The position numbers and the translations under genes were made by a program. A stretch of DNA of 64,000 bases from Stakelama pacifica (lineage in GTDB: Bacteria; Pseudomonadota; Alphaproteobacteria; Sphingomonadales; Sphingomonadaceae), in the NCBI RefSeq assembly GCF_004361835.1, contig NZ_SNWD01000016.1:1-64000 (forward strand), in the 5' to 3' direction. The notes below the pieces were generated by a model, which did not search any database, was not told the DNA's origin, and saw only the letters and a list, made by a program, of their open reading frames with translations. This document shows, one piece after another, positions 26,187 to 35,431 of this stretch (its first letter is position 1; every line of letters starts with the position of its first letter).

Positions 26187-26938
26187 CCGCGCTCAGCGAC
26201 AGCCAGCTGGAACGCTATGCCCGGCACATCATCCTTCGCGAAATCGGGGGAGCCGGTCAGTCGAAATTGCTCCGGTCGCCTGTTGCGGTGATCGGCGCGG
26301 GCGGGATCGGTTCGCCCGCCATCGAATATCTCGCCGCCGCCGGAATCGGGCGCCTGACCATCATCGATGACGATCATGTCGATCTTTCCAATTTGCAACG
26401 CCAGACGCTGTTCGCAACTGCCGATCAGGGGCAGGCAAAGGTGGAGGTCGCCGCGCGGGAGGTGGCCCGCCGCAATCCCGACTGCGCGGTCACTCCGGTG
26501 CTTCGCCGGATCGACGCGGCAAATGCCCGCGACCTGCTGGACGGTGCCGATGTGGTGCTCGACGGGTGCGACAATTTCGAAACACGGCTGATCGTTGCTG
26601 ACACCGCGCTGGCGCTGCGCATCCCACTGATATCAGCGGCGGTGGGCCAGTTCGAGGGGCAGGTCGGCACCTTTCGCGGCTGGGAGCCGGACAAGCCCTG
26701 TTATCGCTGCTTCGTCGGCAATGACCCGGACCGGCCCGATATCAGCTGCGCCGATCAGGGCGTGCTGGGCGCGCTCACCGGCATGATCGGCAGCATGGCC
26801 GCGATCGAGGCTATCCGGGCGATCGTTCCGTTCGGCGAGGACAGCGCGGGCAAAATCGTTCTCGCCGATACGCTCGCGCTTCGTTTCCGCACGCTGTCGC
26901 TGCCCAAGGACCCCGGATGCCCGGCATGCGCGGCCTGA
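26177..26938 (+). CDS. ThiF/MoeB/HesA-family adenylyltransferase
   Basis: 253 residues, E1-like fold. The nucleotide site is VIGAGGIGSPAIEYLAAAG, followed by DDDHVDLSNLQRQTLF. Zinc-binding cysteines are CYRC and CPAC near the end. Such proteins adenylate the C-terminal Gly-Gly of sulphur carriers in molybdopterin or thiamine synthesis; which one cannot be decided, since no carrier gene is adjacent. Confidence 0.9.
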   Translation: MEVTALSDSQLERYARHIILREIGGAGQSKLLRSPVAVIGAGGIGSPAIEYLAAAGIGRLTIIDDDHVDLSNLQRQTLFATADQGQAKVEVAAREVARRNPDCAVTPVLRRIDAANARDLLDGADVVLDGCDNFETRLIVADTALALRIPLISAAVGQFEGQVGTFRGWEPDKPCYRCFVGNDPDRPDISCADQGVLGALTGMIGSMAAIEAIRAIVPFGEDSAGKIVLADTLALRFRTLSLPKDPGCPACAA

Positions 26939-27288
26939 CCATCATGGTCGTCACTGCCGATCCCGAACGCTTTCGCGGCGCATTGACACTGGCATGCAGC
27001 CATGCGGCATTGGGCGCGCGCGTTCGCGTCTATTGCCATGAGCGCGCGGTTTCGCTGCTCCGCTCCGATTCCGGCCCCGCCGACCCGCCCGACCTTTTCG
27101 AACATGGCCTGCCGGACCGTTCTGCGCTCCTTGCGCTGGCAATAGAATCGGGCGTCGGGATCATCGCCTGTCAGACAGGGCTCGATCTGTGCGACGTTGC
27201 GATTGGCGATCTGGTGCCGGGGGTCGAGGCGGGGGGAGTGATGGGGGTGGTCGCTACGCTGGGCGAGGATCGGCTCGTCACGATTTAA
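26926..27288 (+). CDS. DsrE-like family protein
   Basis: About 120 residues. The pattern MVVTADPERFRGALTLACSHAALG with VRVYCHE, and a later cysteine segment (GVGIIACQTGLDLC), resembles DsrE/DsrF-like sulphur-relay folds. An upstream ATG at 26917 is also possible; both overlap the thiF-like gene. A link to sulphur transfer with its neighbour is inference. Confidence 0.6.
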   Translation: MRGLTIMVVTADPERFRGALTLACSHAALGARVRVYCHERAVSLLRSDSGPADPPDLFEHGLPDRSALLALAIESGVGIIACQTGLDLCDVAIGDLVPGVEAGGVMGVVATLGEDRLVTI

Positions 27289-27368
27289 ATAGCGCCGCTC
27301 GCGTTTCGGGATGGGGTGCAGCGCACAATGTGATAGAGGCGCGTTTCGTTTTTCCGGCAGGACCCGCA

Positions 27369-27704
27369 ATGCTCGATACTTTCGCCGTGCAATATCATCA
27401 GGTGATCAACGATATCGTCGCGCTTTGCCCCGCCCCGGACAAATTCGCGCACACTTATGCCGGTCTTATCATCTGGCTGCTTTCGGGCATTTTTATGCGT
27501 AGGCCGCTCTGGTCCTTCCTGACGCTGGTGCCGCCGGTCGTGCTGGAGGTCGCGAACGAATATATGGATCGAATCGTCAGCGGTTCGTGGAACTGGCCGG
27601 ACACCAGGGGTGATGCGGCAGCGACCTGGTTCTGGCCGCTGATCCTTGTCCTTGCCATGCGCTATATGCCCTGGCTCCGCGGCGGTTCGCGTTCGCGACG
27701 CTAA
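27369..27704 (+). CDS. Small membrane protein of unknown function
   Basis: 111 residues. Two hydrophobic stretches (about residues 28-60 and 87-100) flank a short loop with EVANEYMDRI. Not recognised. A plausible start has a weak ribosome site. It lies between the dut operon and wecB. Confidence 0.6.
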   Translation: MLDTFAVQYHQVINDIVALCPAPDKFAHTYAGLIIWLLSGIFMRRPLWSFLTLVPPVVLEVANEYMDRIVSGSWNWPDTRGDAAATWFWPLILVLAMRYMPWLRGGSRSRR

Positions 27705-27758
27705 GTCCGCCGACCGGCGCTTAGCCTTCTTTTAAGATCGTTCGCTTATGGAAAGCGC

Positions 27759-28889
27759 ATGACCAAGCCGACGATATTGGTGATTTTCGGCACCCGGCCA
27801 GAAGCGATCAAGCTTTTCCCCGTGATCCATGCGCTGCGCGAAACCGGCAGGGTTCGCGTTCGCACCTGTGTCACCGCACAGCATCGCGGCCTGCTCGATC
27901 AGGTGCTCGCCATCGCCGGTATCACGCCTGATATCGACCTCGACCTGATGCAGCCGGGGCAGACGCTTGATCAGCTGAGCGCGCGCCTGCTGACCGGTCT
28001 GGGGGGCGTCATGGGTGCAGAGCGCCCCGACCGGGTGGTGGTACAGGGCGATACCGCGACCGCCATGATCGGCGCGCTCGTCGCTTATTATCGCAAGATT
28101 CCGGTATCGCATGTCGAGGCCGGACTGCGTTCGGGCGATATGCACCATCCCTGGCCCGAAGAGGGCAATCGCCGGATGATCGCACCGCTTGCCGATCAGC
28201 ATTTCGCCCCGACCGAAACCGCGGCGCACGCGCTTCGCAGCGAGAATGTTCCGGCCGAACAGGTGCATGTCACCGGCAATACGGTGATCGACGCACTGCT
28301 CGCCACGCGCGATCGCCTCAACCGCGAACCCGATCTTGCGGCAGTCGCGCCGGCGCTGTGCGAGCGGCTGGGGAATCGGAACATCATTCTCGTCACCACG
28401 CATCGGCGCGAGAATTTCGGACCGGGCATCGCCAGTATAGCCGACGCGCTGGGCCGGATCGCGGCGCGCGACGATGTCGGCATCCTGTTTCCCGTCCATC
28501 CCAATCCCAACGTCGTGTCGGCGATGGACCGGATGCTGGGCGATCGGCCCAATATCCTTCGCTGCGAGCCGCTCGATTATCCCAATTTCATCGCCGCGCT
28601 CGACCGCGCGCATATCGTACTGACCGATTCGGGCGGCGTGCAGGAAGAGGCTCCCGCGCTGGGCAAGCCGGTACTGGTGATGCGCGAAACCACGGAGCGA
28701 CCCGAGGGCGTGGCGGCAGGCACGGCACGGCTGGTGGGGACCGACGCGCCGCGCATCGTTTCCGAACTATCGAGGCTGCTTGATGAAAAGGCGGCATATC
28801 AGGCCATGGCGCGTGCGCATAATCCCTTTGGCGACGGCAGGGCGGCACAACGGATTGCAGGATTGATCACGGATGGAATCGATGGCTGA
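27759..28889 (+). CDS. wecB: UDP-N-acetylglucosamine 2-epimerase (non-hydrolysing)
   Basis: 376 residues. Signatures: FGTRPEAIKLFPV, VQGDTATAMIGAL, VEAGLRSGD, HPWPEEGNRRMI, LTDSGGVQEEAPALGKPVLVMRETTERPE. It interconverts UDP-GlcNAc and UDP-ManNAc. Overlaps wecC, with which it would make UDP-ManNAcA for a surface polysaccharide. No glycosyltransferases are nearby. Confidence 0.96.
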   Translation: MTKPTILVIFGTRPEAIKLFPVIHALRETGRVRVRTCVTAQHRGLLDQVLAIAGITPDIDLDLMQPGQTLDQLSARLLTGLGGVMGAERPDRVVVQGDTATAMIGALVAYYRKIPVSHVEAGLRSGDMHHPWPEEGNRRMIAPLADQHFAPTETAAHALRSENVPAEQVHVTGNTVIDALLATRDRLNREPDLAAVAPALCERLGNRNIILVTTHRRENFGPGIASIADALGRIAARDDVGILFPVHPNPNVVSAMDRMLGDRPNILRCEPLDYPNFIAALDRAHIVLTDSGGVQEEAPALGKPVLVMRETTERPEGVAAGTARLVGTDAPRIVSELSRLLDEKAAYQAMARAHNPFGDGRAAQRIAGLITDGIDG

Positions 28890-30144
28890 GCCCGATGTGG
28901 TGGTGATGGGGCTGGGCTATATCGGCCTGCCTACCGCGGCGATCATCGCGCGATCTGGGGCAAAGGTGCTCGGCATCGATGTTGATCCCGATATCGTCGA
29001 AACGATCAACTCGGGGCGGGTGCATATCGAGGAGATCGATCTCGACGGGCTGGTTTCCGGCGTCGTTGCGCGCGGCAATCTGCGCGCATCGACCAGCCCT
29101 GCCCCCGCCGATATCTTCGTCATCGCCGTCCCTACCCCTGCCCGCACCGATCATTCGCCCGACATCAGCTATGTGCTTCAGGCCGCCGCCAGTGTCGCCG
29201 CTGTGGTGAAAGCGGGCGATATCGTCATCCTCGAATCGACCTCCCCGGTGGGCACCACGGCCGAGGTAGCGGCTTTGTTCGCACGCGAGCGTCCCGACCT
29301 CAAAATTCCCGGCCACTGCGCGGGAACGCCCGATATCGCGATCGCGTATTGCCCCGAACGCGTGCTTCCCGGCCGCATCCTGGTCGAGCTGATCGACAAT
29401 GACCGGGTGATCGGCGGGGTGACCCCCCGCTGCGCGCGAAAGGCGCTGCAATTTTACCGCCGCTTCGTGCGGGGCGAGTGCGTGACGACCAGCGCCGCCG
29501 CTGCCGAAATGACGAAGCTCACCGAGAACGCTTTTCGCGACGTTAATATCGCCTTTGCCAATGAATTGTCGCGCGTCGCCGATTCGCTCGGCGTCGATGT
29601 GTGGGAAGTGATCCGCCTCGCCAACCGCCATCCTCGGGTGAACATCCTGTCCCCCGGTCCCGGCGTGGGGGGCCATTGCATCGCGGTGGACCCCTGGTTC
29701 CTCGTCCATTCGGCGCGGGAGGAAACCCCGCTGATCCGCACCGCGCGCGAAGTGAACGATGCAAAGGTGGATTATACGATCGAGCGTGCAACGGCGCTGA
29801 TCGATTCGATGCCCGGCGTTCCGGTCGCCTGTCTCGGCCTCGCCTTCAAGGCAAATATCGATGATTTTCGCGAAAGCCCCGCGCTGAAGGTCGCCGCGAC
29901 GCTGGCCCAGCGATTTGGCGAGCGCATCCATATCGTCGAACCTTATACGAAGACGCTTCCCGCCGCCTTTGCAGGCTGCGGGGCGCAACTGAGCGATGTC
30001 GACGCAGCGATCGAAATCTGTCCGGTCTTCATCGTTCTGGTCGATCATGAAGTCTTTCGCTCGATCCCGCTTGCCGAGCGCCGGAATAAGCATGTGCTCG
30101 ATACGCGGGGAATCTGGCCCGATCAGCCGGCCGTCCCCGCCTGA
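28882..30144 (+). CDS. wecC: UDP-N-acetyl-D-mannosamine dehydrogenase
   Basis: About 420 residues of the UDP-sugar dehydrogenase family. NAD site VVVMGLGYIGLPTA; central TKLTENAFRDVNIAFANEL; catalytic cysteine in GPGVGGHCIAVDPWFL. It oxidises UDP-ManNAc to UDP-ManNAcA. The ATG at 28882 sits against the conserved Rossmann start; an ATG three codons upstream is possible. Overlaps wecB by 8 bases. Confidence 0.95.
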   Translation: MAEPDVVVMGLGYIGLPTAAIIARSGAKVLGIDVDPDIVETINSGRVHIEEIDLDGLVSGVVARGNLRASTSPAPADIFVIAVPTPARTDHSPDISYVLQAAASVAAVVKAGDIVILESTSPVGTTAEVAALFARERPDLKIPGHCAGTPDIAIAYCPERVLPGRILVELIDNDRVIGGVTPRCARKALQFYRRFVRGECVTTSAAAAEMTKLTENAFRDVNIAFANELSRVADSLGVDVWEVIRLANRHPRVNILSPGPGVGGHCIAVDPWFLVHSAREETPLIRTAREVNDAKVDYTIERATALIDSMPGVPVACLGLAFKANIDDFRESPALKVAATLAQRFGERIHIVEPYTKTLPAAFAGCGAQLSDVDAAIEICPVFIVLVDHEVFRSIPLAERRNKHVLDTRGIWPDQPAVPA

Positions 30145-30424
30145 ACCATCGGATCAGCGACCGGCTGATATGGTGCATTGCAGCAGCGGCGATTAAGGTG
30201 CATGGTCGTCGCGCAATTGCAACGCTTTCTCACGATAATTCAGCGTGTGCCGGCCCTGCGGTTGCATGACATGCGGGTGACGCATAGATAAGCGAGCCGT
30301 CGCGATGATCTGTCCGAATACCATGGATGGCCTGAAACCGATATTGACCGCCCGACCGGTCGCCTTGTGCCGCGCGATGAGCCGTCCGGCCCGAATTTGA
30401 TCCTAAACCGCTAGGTTAGCCCGA
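30145..30424. other. Gene-free interval between wecC and the phosphatase gene
   Basis: 280 bases with no coding sequence, RNA gene or clear terminator that I can see. A loose inverted repeat (CTAAACC ... GGTTAG) lies just before the phosphatase start. Confidence 0.4.
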
Positions 30425-31210
30425 ATGAACCCGTTGCGTAGCGTCATCAGCATCCTGCCGAAAAAAAACAAACGCCCGCAAACCGTGCGCCGTATCGCCG
30501 ATGATGAGCGTATCTATGCCATCGGCGATATTCACGGCCGGTTCGACCTGATGCTGCAGCTGCTGGACAAAATCGAAGACGACGATATTTCGCGGCCCTT
30601 ACTTCCCCGAACGCTGATCTTTCTGGGCGACCTGATCGATCGCGGCCCGGATTCGGCGAAAATCATCGAACATCTGATCACGCTCAGGAAAAACCGGCCC
30701 AATACGCGGTTCCTGATGGGCAATCATGAAGAGATCATGCTGCTCGCGCTGGAGGGCAAGCGGGAGGCGCTGAAGCTGTTTTCGCGGATCGGCGGCGATG
30801 AAACCATGCTGAGCTATGGCGTGTCCGAGGCGGATATCATGGCCTCCGACTATGATGAATATGGCGAATTGCTGCGCTCGTGCGTTCCGGCGCACCATCG
30901 CGAATTCATCGAAAGTTTCGAAGATATGGTGGTGTCGGGCGACTATGCGTTCGTCCATGCTGGCATATCCCCCTCCTGCCCGCTCGAGGAGCAGAAGCCG
31001 AGCGACCTGCGCTGGATTCGCGGACAGTTTCTCAACCATCGCGGGCCGTTCGAAAAAGTGATCGTCCACGGCCATACGATCAGCGAGGATATCGACCGCA
31101 CGCCGCATCGCATCGGTATCGATACCGGAGCTTTCGCCTCGGGCAAACTCACTGCCATCGGGCTGGAGGGCGAGGAAAGCTGGTTTTTGCAGGCGATCGC
31201 CGAAGCGTGA
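30425..31210 (+). CDS. Metallophosphoesterase, Ser/Thr protein phosphatase-like
   Basis: 261 residues. All motifs of the PPP/calcineurin-like family are present: GDIHGRFD, GDLIDRGPDS, GNHEE, HAGISP and VHGHTI. These bind the two metals. The PrpE/ApaH-like size suggests a protein phosphatase or dinucleoside tetraphosphatase. The substrate is unknown. Confidence 0.9.
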   Translation: MNPLRSVISILPKKNKRPQTVRRIADDERIYAIGDIHGRFDLMLQLLDKIEDDDISRPLLPRTLIFLGDLIDRGPDSAKIIEHLITLRKNRPNTRFLMGNHEEIMLLALEGKREALKLFSRIGGDETMLSYGVSEADIMASDYDEYGELLRSCVPAHHREFIESFEDMVVSGDYAFVHAGISPSCPLEEQKPSDLRWIRGQFLNHRGPFEKVIVHGHTISEDIDRTPHRIGIDTGAFASGKLTAIGLEGEESWFLQAIAEA

Positions 31211-31240
31211 TCGCCTGAACTTCGGGCGGCGCCCGATCGG

Positions 31241-32287
31241 CTATTCCAGCGGCGTATCGCGCGTCTTCAGCAGATCGGGGATCACCGGATTGCCGGTTGC
31301 GGCCCTGGCGCGTTCGGCCTCCGCATCGAGCAGTTCCGCACGCTTGCGCCAGCCCATATGCGTGCCGTCCGACAGGAAACCGGCATCGATCTTCCGACCC
31401 GCATTGCGCCAGAATCGTCCCGCCGCCATCGGATCATATCCTGCATTCAGCAACAAATAGACGCTCAGCCGGTCCGCCTCCGCCTCGGTACGCCGGATCA
31501 GCCGCCGGTTCTTGCCGAACATGGCGAGCAGCCCGCGATCGACCCCGGCATCGGTCAGCCGCTGGGGGTGGCGCAGGATCAGATGCGAATATTCATGCGC
31601 GATCACCGCCGCCAGTTCGGCATCGGCGGGAACGATGTTGAACAAACCGCTGGAAATCTGCACCACATCCCCGTCGGTGCTCGCCACCCGATCGGCAGAG
31701 ACCATCAGTTCGACGCGGCCGGAACAGGTCTTTAGCGGACTAATGGTAATCCGTTTGCGCTCGCCCCCGCGCAGCACCGTCAGTTCGATCGGGCCGCGTG
31801 TTCCGGCTTCGACCAGCGCCCGCTGGGCAGCAGCCACCGCTTCCGGCCCCCGAACATCGGGCAAAGGCCTGCCGCCGATCGCGACAATGCTGTCATTCGG
31901 TCGCAGCCCGGCGCGGTCGGCCGGTCCGTCAGGTGCCACCACCTCCACCGAAAGCTCGCTTTCGAAGCTGAAATAGCGCTGAGCGGCTTCGGCGAAATCG
32001 CCATCATAGCTCGATCGCGCCTGAAGCAATGCCCCGATCGCCGGTACCGCGCCTTCGCATAAGGCCGCATTACGCGACCCGAGGCGCCAGAATATGCCGA
32101 ACAGCCGCGTGTCAGCGGCGCGAAGCTGCTGCAGTTGCGCGATTTCGGCATCCTGCGACGGCGCCGCCGCAAAAGCCACGGCCGGAACCGTCGGAAAGGC
32201 GAGCAACAGGGCCGGCAGGATACCCCTCAGCCAGACGCGCCTCTTCTTCTGCCCGCCATCCGCGTCAGTCCGCGCTGCCAATGTCAA
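31241..32287 (-). CDS. M48-family metalloprotease with PDZ domain
   Basis: About 348 residues. A signal peptide comes first (RRVWLRGILPALLLAFPTVPAVAFA-AA). A PDZ-like domain follows (APDGPADRAGLRPNDSIVAIGGRPL), then the zinc site HEYSHL, with a downstream EAEADRLSVYLLLNAGYDP helix. It probably acts in the periplasm. No ATG is available near the signal peptide; TTG at 32287 or 32281 is the best choice. The longer upstream frame runs over the opposite gene and is rejected. Confidence 0.82.
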   Translation of the reverse strand: MTLAARTDADGGQKKRRVWLRGILPALLLAFPTVPAVAFAAAPSQDAEIAQLQQLRAADTRLFGIFWRLGSRNAALCEGAVPAIGALLQARSSYDGDFAEAAQRYFSFESELSVEVVAPDGPADRAGLRPNDSIVAIGGRPLPDVRGPEAVAAAQRALVEAGTRGPIELTVLRGGERKRITISPLKTCSGRVELMVSADRVASTDGDVVQISSGLFNIVPADAELAAVIAHEYSHLILRHPQRLTDAGVDRGLLAMFGKNRRLIRRTEAEADRLSVYLLLNAGYDPMAAGRFWRNAGRKIDAGFLSDGTHMGWRKRAELLDAEAERARAATGNPVIPDLLKTRDTPLE

Positions 32288-32404
32288 ACCGATCCGATTC
32301 TCTACACCATCCGTCGGACAAATGCCGGTTAGTCGGTGCAATATTTTTGAATTAGTCCTTTTTTCCAAAGGAGTTACCTTAATATCCGACGCATTCGCTG
32401 GGGG

Positions 32405-32433
32405 TTGTGTTTGCATTGCGGCAACTTTATAAG
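32405..32433 (+). promoter_or_regulatory. Probable promoter of the small exported protein
   Basis: TTGTGT (32405-32410), 17-base spacer, TATAAG (32428-32433). The expected start of transcription gives a short leader to the ATG at 32469, which has AGGGAG six bases upstream. Confidence 0.6.
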
Positions 32434-32468
32434 CCATTTCGAGAACTGGTTGGAATAGGGAGTGTAAT

Positions 32469-32735
32469 ATGCAGCTTATCAAAACTATCGCTACGGTTGG
32501 CGCCGCTGCAAGCATGGCTTGCTCGACGGTTGCTTTCGCGGCTGCCCCCGCAGCGCAGTCGGTTTCGGCGACCAAGGCTCCGGTGAGCTCGGTTCGCACC
32601 GGCACCAAAGCTAAGGGCAAGAGCGAACTGGCTGGCAGCTCGGCAATTGTCGTCGGCGTTCTCGCCGTTGCGGCTGTCGGCGCAGGCATCGTTGCCGTCG
32701 CTTCGGACGACGACGATACGCCGGACAGCAACTGA
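32469..32735 (+). CDS. Small exported membrane-anchored protein
   Basis: 88 residues. A signal peptide ends at VAFAAAP, followed by a basic linker, a hydrophobic segment (SSAIVVGVLAVAAVGAGIVAVA) and an acidic tail (SDDDDTPDSN). The family is unknown to me, though the layout is common among sphingomonad hypothetical proteins. It has its own clear promoter, ribosome site and terminator, so it is probably a well-expressed single-gene unit. Confidence 0.8.
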   Translation: MQLIKTIATVGAAASMACSTVAFAAAPAAQSVSATKAPVSSVRTGTKAKGKSELAGSSAIVVGVLAVAAVGAGIVAVASDDDDTPDSN

Positions 32736-32760
32736 GCTATTTCAGCCAGTATGAATAGAG

Positions 32761-32790
32761 AAGGCGGCAGGGTTTCCTGCCGCCTTTTTT
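32761..32790 (+). terminator. Intrinsic terminator of the small exported protein gene
   Basis: GGCGGCAGG - GTTT - CCTGCCGCC followed by a run of T. The stem is perfect over nine pairs and lies 25 bases after the stop codon. Confidence 0.9.
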
Positions 32791-32980
32791 ATTGCCTCGG
32801 TCCGGCAATGCGCCGGAGCGAGCGCTATTGACCAATGCCGTCTGTCCCTGACGCATCTCCTGATGCCGTAGTTCCGGCGGAGGCCGGCAAGGCATTGCGT
32901 GGCTTTGAAATTCTTCAACGGCAGCACGAAGTGCATCATCGCGGGCATCGCGCATCATCGCGCGCATCGCGCCGCGCGCT
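32791..32980. other. Gene-free interval before the cyoB remnant
   Basis: No coding sequence is supported. A short run of imperfect repeats of GCATCGCGC / CATCATCGCGC lies around 32945-32975. It may be part of the decay around the cyoB fragment. Confidence 0.35.
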
Positions 32981-32981
32981 G

Positions 32982-33345
32982 CTCATGAATGTCAGTCCGG
33001 CCATCGGCGAATTCACCCGCTCCGGATGGCTTCCCTATCCCCCGGCTCAGCGAAGCAACCTGTTCGCCCGGCGTTGGCGTCGATTATTCTCTGTGACCAA
33101 TCCGGATATCGGGCGTCGACACCATGTAGTCGGGGGCCAATCCGGTGACCACGATCCTGAAGATGCGCGTGCCGGGCATTCGCTATCTGCGGATGCCGAT
33201 ATTCTGCTGAGCGGCGTTCAGCAGCCATAGGCTGATCGTCGCTTCATCTCCAATCCTTACCGCCATGCTCGCAATGCTGATTCTCGATGAGAGTTGCGAG
33301 CTGGTCGGATTCGCCTGCTGCTGCAAAGATACGATTCATTTCTAC
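32982..33345 (+). pseudogene. cyoB: Decayed internal fragment of cyoB (ubiquinol oxidase subunit I)
   Basis: Reading across a frameshift and stops recovers CyoB-like segments in the right order. LLMNVSPAIGEFTRSGWLPYPP comes first, then, after a shift near 33045, SPGVGVDY, ISGVDT, GANPVTTILKMRVPG, RMPIF and LIVASSPILTAMLAMLILDE, and last THFF-like TIHFYK. In the intact protein these belong to the heme-copper oxidase core around membrane spans 4-6. Stops occur at SL*, M* and C*. The rest of the gene and the other cyo genes are not present. Confidence 0.82.
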
Positions 33346-33515
33346 AAGCGTATCGGTCATGACCAGCGACTCTTACAACAAAAAGCAACCTGCTGATGCC
33401 GCGCTCCGTCACAGGTGGTTTCCGGCGAGGAAGCGTAAATTCGTCCCGCCCTCATGCCCTGCCATCAGAGCCTGTTACACCGTTAGCCCGGAACGATACC
33501 GCTTCCCGGCTCTGC
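33346..33515. other. Gene-free tail after the cyoB remnant
   Basis: No family match seen. It may be further decayed DNA from the same event. Confidence 0.3.
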
Positions 33516-34523
33516 TTATCCTGCGTTTTGTCCCGCCGTCAGCGCCAGCAGCGCGAACGTCGCCAGCCAGTGCGTCCCCATATAATCGTCGTCGATATGC
33601 GGCAGGCTCGCCTGCAAATGCCGTTCGGCTGCGGCACGGGCGAGGGCTGCGACGGGGTGATCGTCGCCCGCTATTGCTGCAATCTCGCGCCAGCACCAGG
33701 CGCGGCTGAGATTGAGACCATCAAGATGGGCGATCTTGCCGTCGCTGCGATCGGAAACGATTGCCGGAAGGAACAGCGTTTCCGGCCGCCCCTCCCCCAC
33801 CTTCGGCAGGAAATCGGTAAACCATCGGGCGAAGGCGGGGCGATCGAGCACGCGGCTCATCAGCAGCGCTTCACAGAGCGCCGGCGACAGGAATTCGTCA
33901 CCGCCCGGCTCCCACGCCTGACATGCGCGGTCGTCACCGAACCATTCGTGCGCGCGCTCGGTGATCAGCCGGGCCAGCGCTGCGTCATGCTCACGAGCCC
34001 AGTCATGCGCAAGGATCAGGGAAAAGGCAGTATTGGCGTGCGTGCCGGTGCGGATAGGGTAAGTCAGCTTGGGCAGGAACGCCCGGAACCGCTCGGCAAA
34101 GGCCGCGGCGAGCGGTGCCAGCGCCTCGCCCCAGCTGTTCGCATGGCGCGCCGCCTCGCCATGCAAGGCGAGCGCCCAGGCCCAGCCATAGGTCCGTTCG
34201 AACCCGCCGGCGCCGGGGCGATCGAGATAGGCGCATTCCTCCGCGATCAGCGCCGGCGTCAACATCAGGTCGGCGCGCGCGCGGATGGTCGGCGCTTCGT
34301 CGAGATCGGGATAGAGCCGCGCCAGCGTCAGCACCTGCCACCAGCCGTGCACGCAACTGTGCCAGTCGAAACTGCCGTAGAACACCGGGTGCAGCACCCG
34401 CGGCGGCAGCGCATCGGTATCGCCGTTGAGCACATGATCGAGCTTGTTCGGATATTCCTGACCGAGATGGCCCAGCGTCAGGCCGGCGAAACGGGAGGCG
34501 GTGTCGGCGTCGAGGCGGGTCAT
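33516..34523 (-). CDS. DUF2891 protein of the 5-oxoproline cluster
   Basis: 335 residues. It starts MTRLDADTASRFAGLTLGHLGQEYPNKLDHVLNG and has HPVFYGSFDWHSCVHGWWQ, the core of DUF2891, with W/H-rich motifs suggesting an alpha/alpha-barrel enzyme. Function unknown. The start overlaps the stop of the DUF979 gene (ATGA). Its place in the operon suggests a role in releasing or handling pyroglutamyl compounds (inference). Confidence 0.85.
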   Translation of the reverse strand: MTRLDADTASRFAGLTLGHLGQEYPNKLDHVLNGDTDALPPRVLHPVFYGSFDWHSCVHGWWQVLTLARLYPDLDEAPTIRARADLMLTPALIAEECAYLDRPGAGGFERTYGWAWALALHGEAARHANSWGEALAPLAAAFAERFRAFLPKLTYPIRTGTHANTAFSLILAHDWAREHDAALARLITERAHEWFGDDRACQAWEPGGDEFLSPALCEALLMSRVLDRPAFARWFTDFLPKVGEGRPETLFLPAIVSDRSDGKIAHLDGLNLSRAWCWREIAAIAGDDHPVAALARAAAERHLQASLPHIDDDYMGTHWLATFALLALTAGQNAG

Positions 34524-35431
34524 GGCATCACCAGATAAAGCAGCACGATATTGAAGAAGAGCAGCGGGATGGCGGTCGGCACCTGAGCGCGGATCACACC
34601 GTAGCGATCCTTTAGCTCGAGCAAGGCCGCGGGCACGAGGTTGAAATTCGCCGCCATCGGCGTGACGAGCGTGCCGCAGAACCCGGCCAGCATGCCGATC
34701 GCCGCGATCCGCGCCGGATCGCCGTGATACGTCTGGATCAGCAGCGGCAGCCCGATTGCGGCGAGCATTACCGGGAAGGCGGCGAAAGCATTGCCCATGA
34801 CGATGGTAAACGCCGCCATGCCGATGCAATACACGGCGACCGCGCCGAACACGCTGCCCGCCGGAATGACATGGCCGATCAGTCTGCCGACAACATCACC
34901 CATACCGGCGAGCGCAAAAACCGCACCGAGACTGGCGAGCAACTGCGGCAGGATCGCGGCCCAGCCGATATGGTCCATCAGCCGCGCACCCTCGCTGAAC
35001 GGCGCAGCCGGCGGAACGCGCAGCCAGACGTAGCAGACGCCCAGCGCGAGGATCACACCGAATGTGAGCGAAACCAGCGTCACCTGCCGGGGATCGACAA
35101 GGCCGGGCAGGCGCGCCAGCAACAACGTCCCGGCAAGCGCCGTCACCGGAATGATCAGCGCGGGCACGAACAGCCATGCGCCTCGTGCTTCGACCGAATC
35201 GGCTTTATCGTCGCGCGGCCGCCTCCGGCCCAGCGTCGCTACTGCGACGATCGCCAGCACCAGCACGCCGTTGCCGATGTCGCCGAGTCGGTCGCCCAGA
35301 AGGAAGCTTACCGCGATCAGCGCATAGAATAGCGCATTGCCGGAACGGCGCGGCACCTGAACGATGCTGAGCACCGCGAAGGCGCCGAATGTCAGCCCGG
35401 CAACGGCATAGAGGAATCCGAGGCCGATCAT
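34520..35431 (-). CDS. DUF979 membrane protein, putative 5-oxoproline transporter subunit
   Basis: 303 residues with about nine membrane spans. Membrane-interior acidic or polar motifs are few; GMLAGFCGTLVTPMAANFNLVPAALLELKDRYG near the C-terminus is the family's most conserved part. It always pairs with DUF969. The ATG overlaps the DUF969 stop (ATGA). Confidence 0.85.
   Translation of the reverse strand: MIGLGFLYAVAGLTFGAFAVLSIVQVPRRSGNALFYALIAVSFLLGDRLGDIGNGVLVLAIVAVATLGRRRPRDDKADSVEARGAWLFVPALIIPVTALAGTLLLARLPGLVDPRQVTLVSLTFGVILALGVCYVWLRVPPAAPFSEGARLMDHIGWAAILPQLLASLGAVFALAGMGDVVGRLIGHVIPAGSVFGAVAVYCIGMAAFTIVMGNAFAAFPVMLAAIGLPLLIQTYHGDPARIAAIGMLAGFCGTLVTPMAANFNLVPAALLELKDRYGVIRAQVPTAIPLLFFNIVLLYLVMP

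Noticed and set aside
32835..33230. 131-codon plus-strand frame
   Set aside because: It runs across the cyoB remnant, partly in the wrong frame, and is not a gene in itself.
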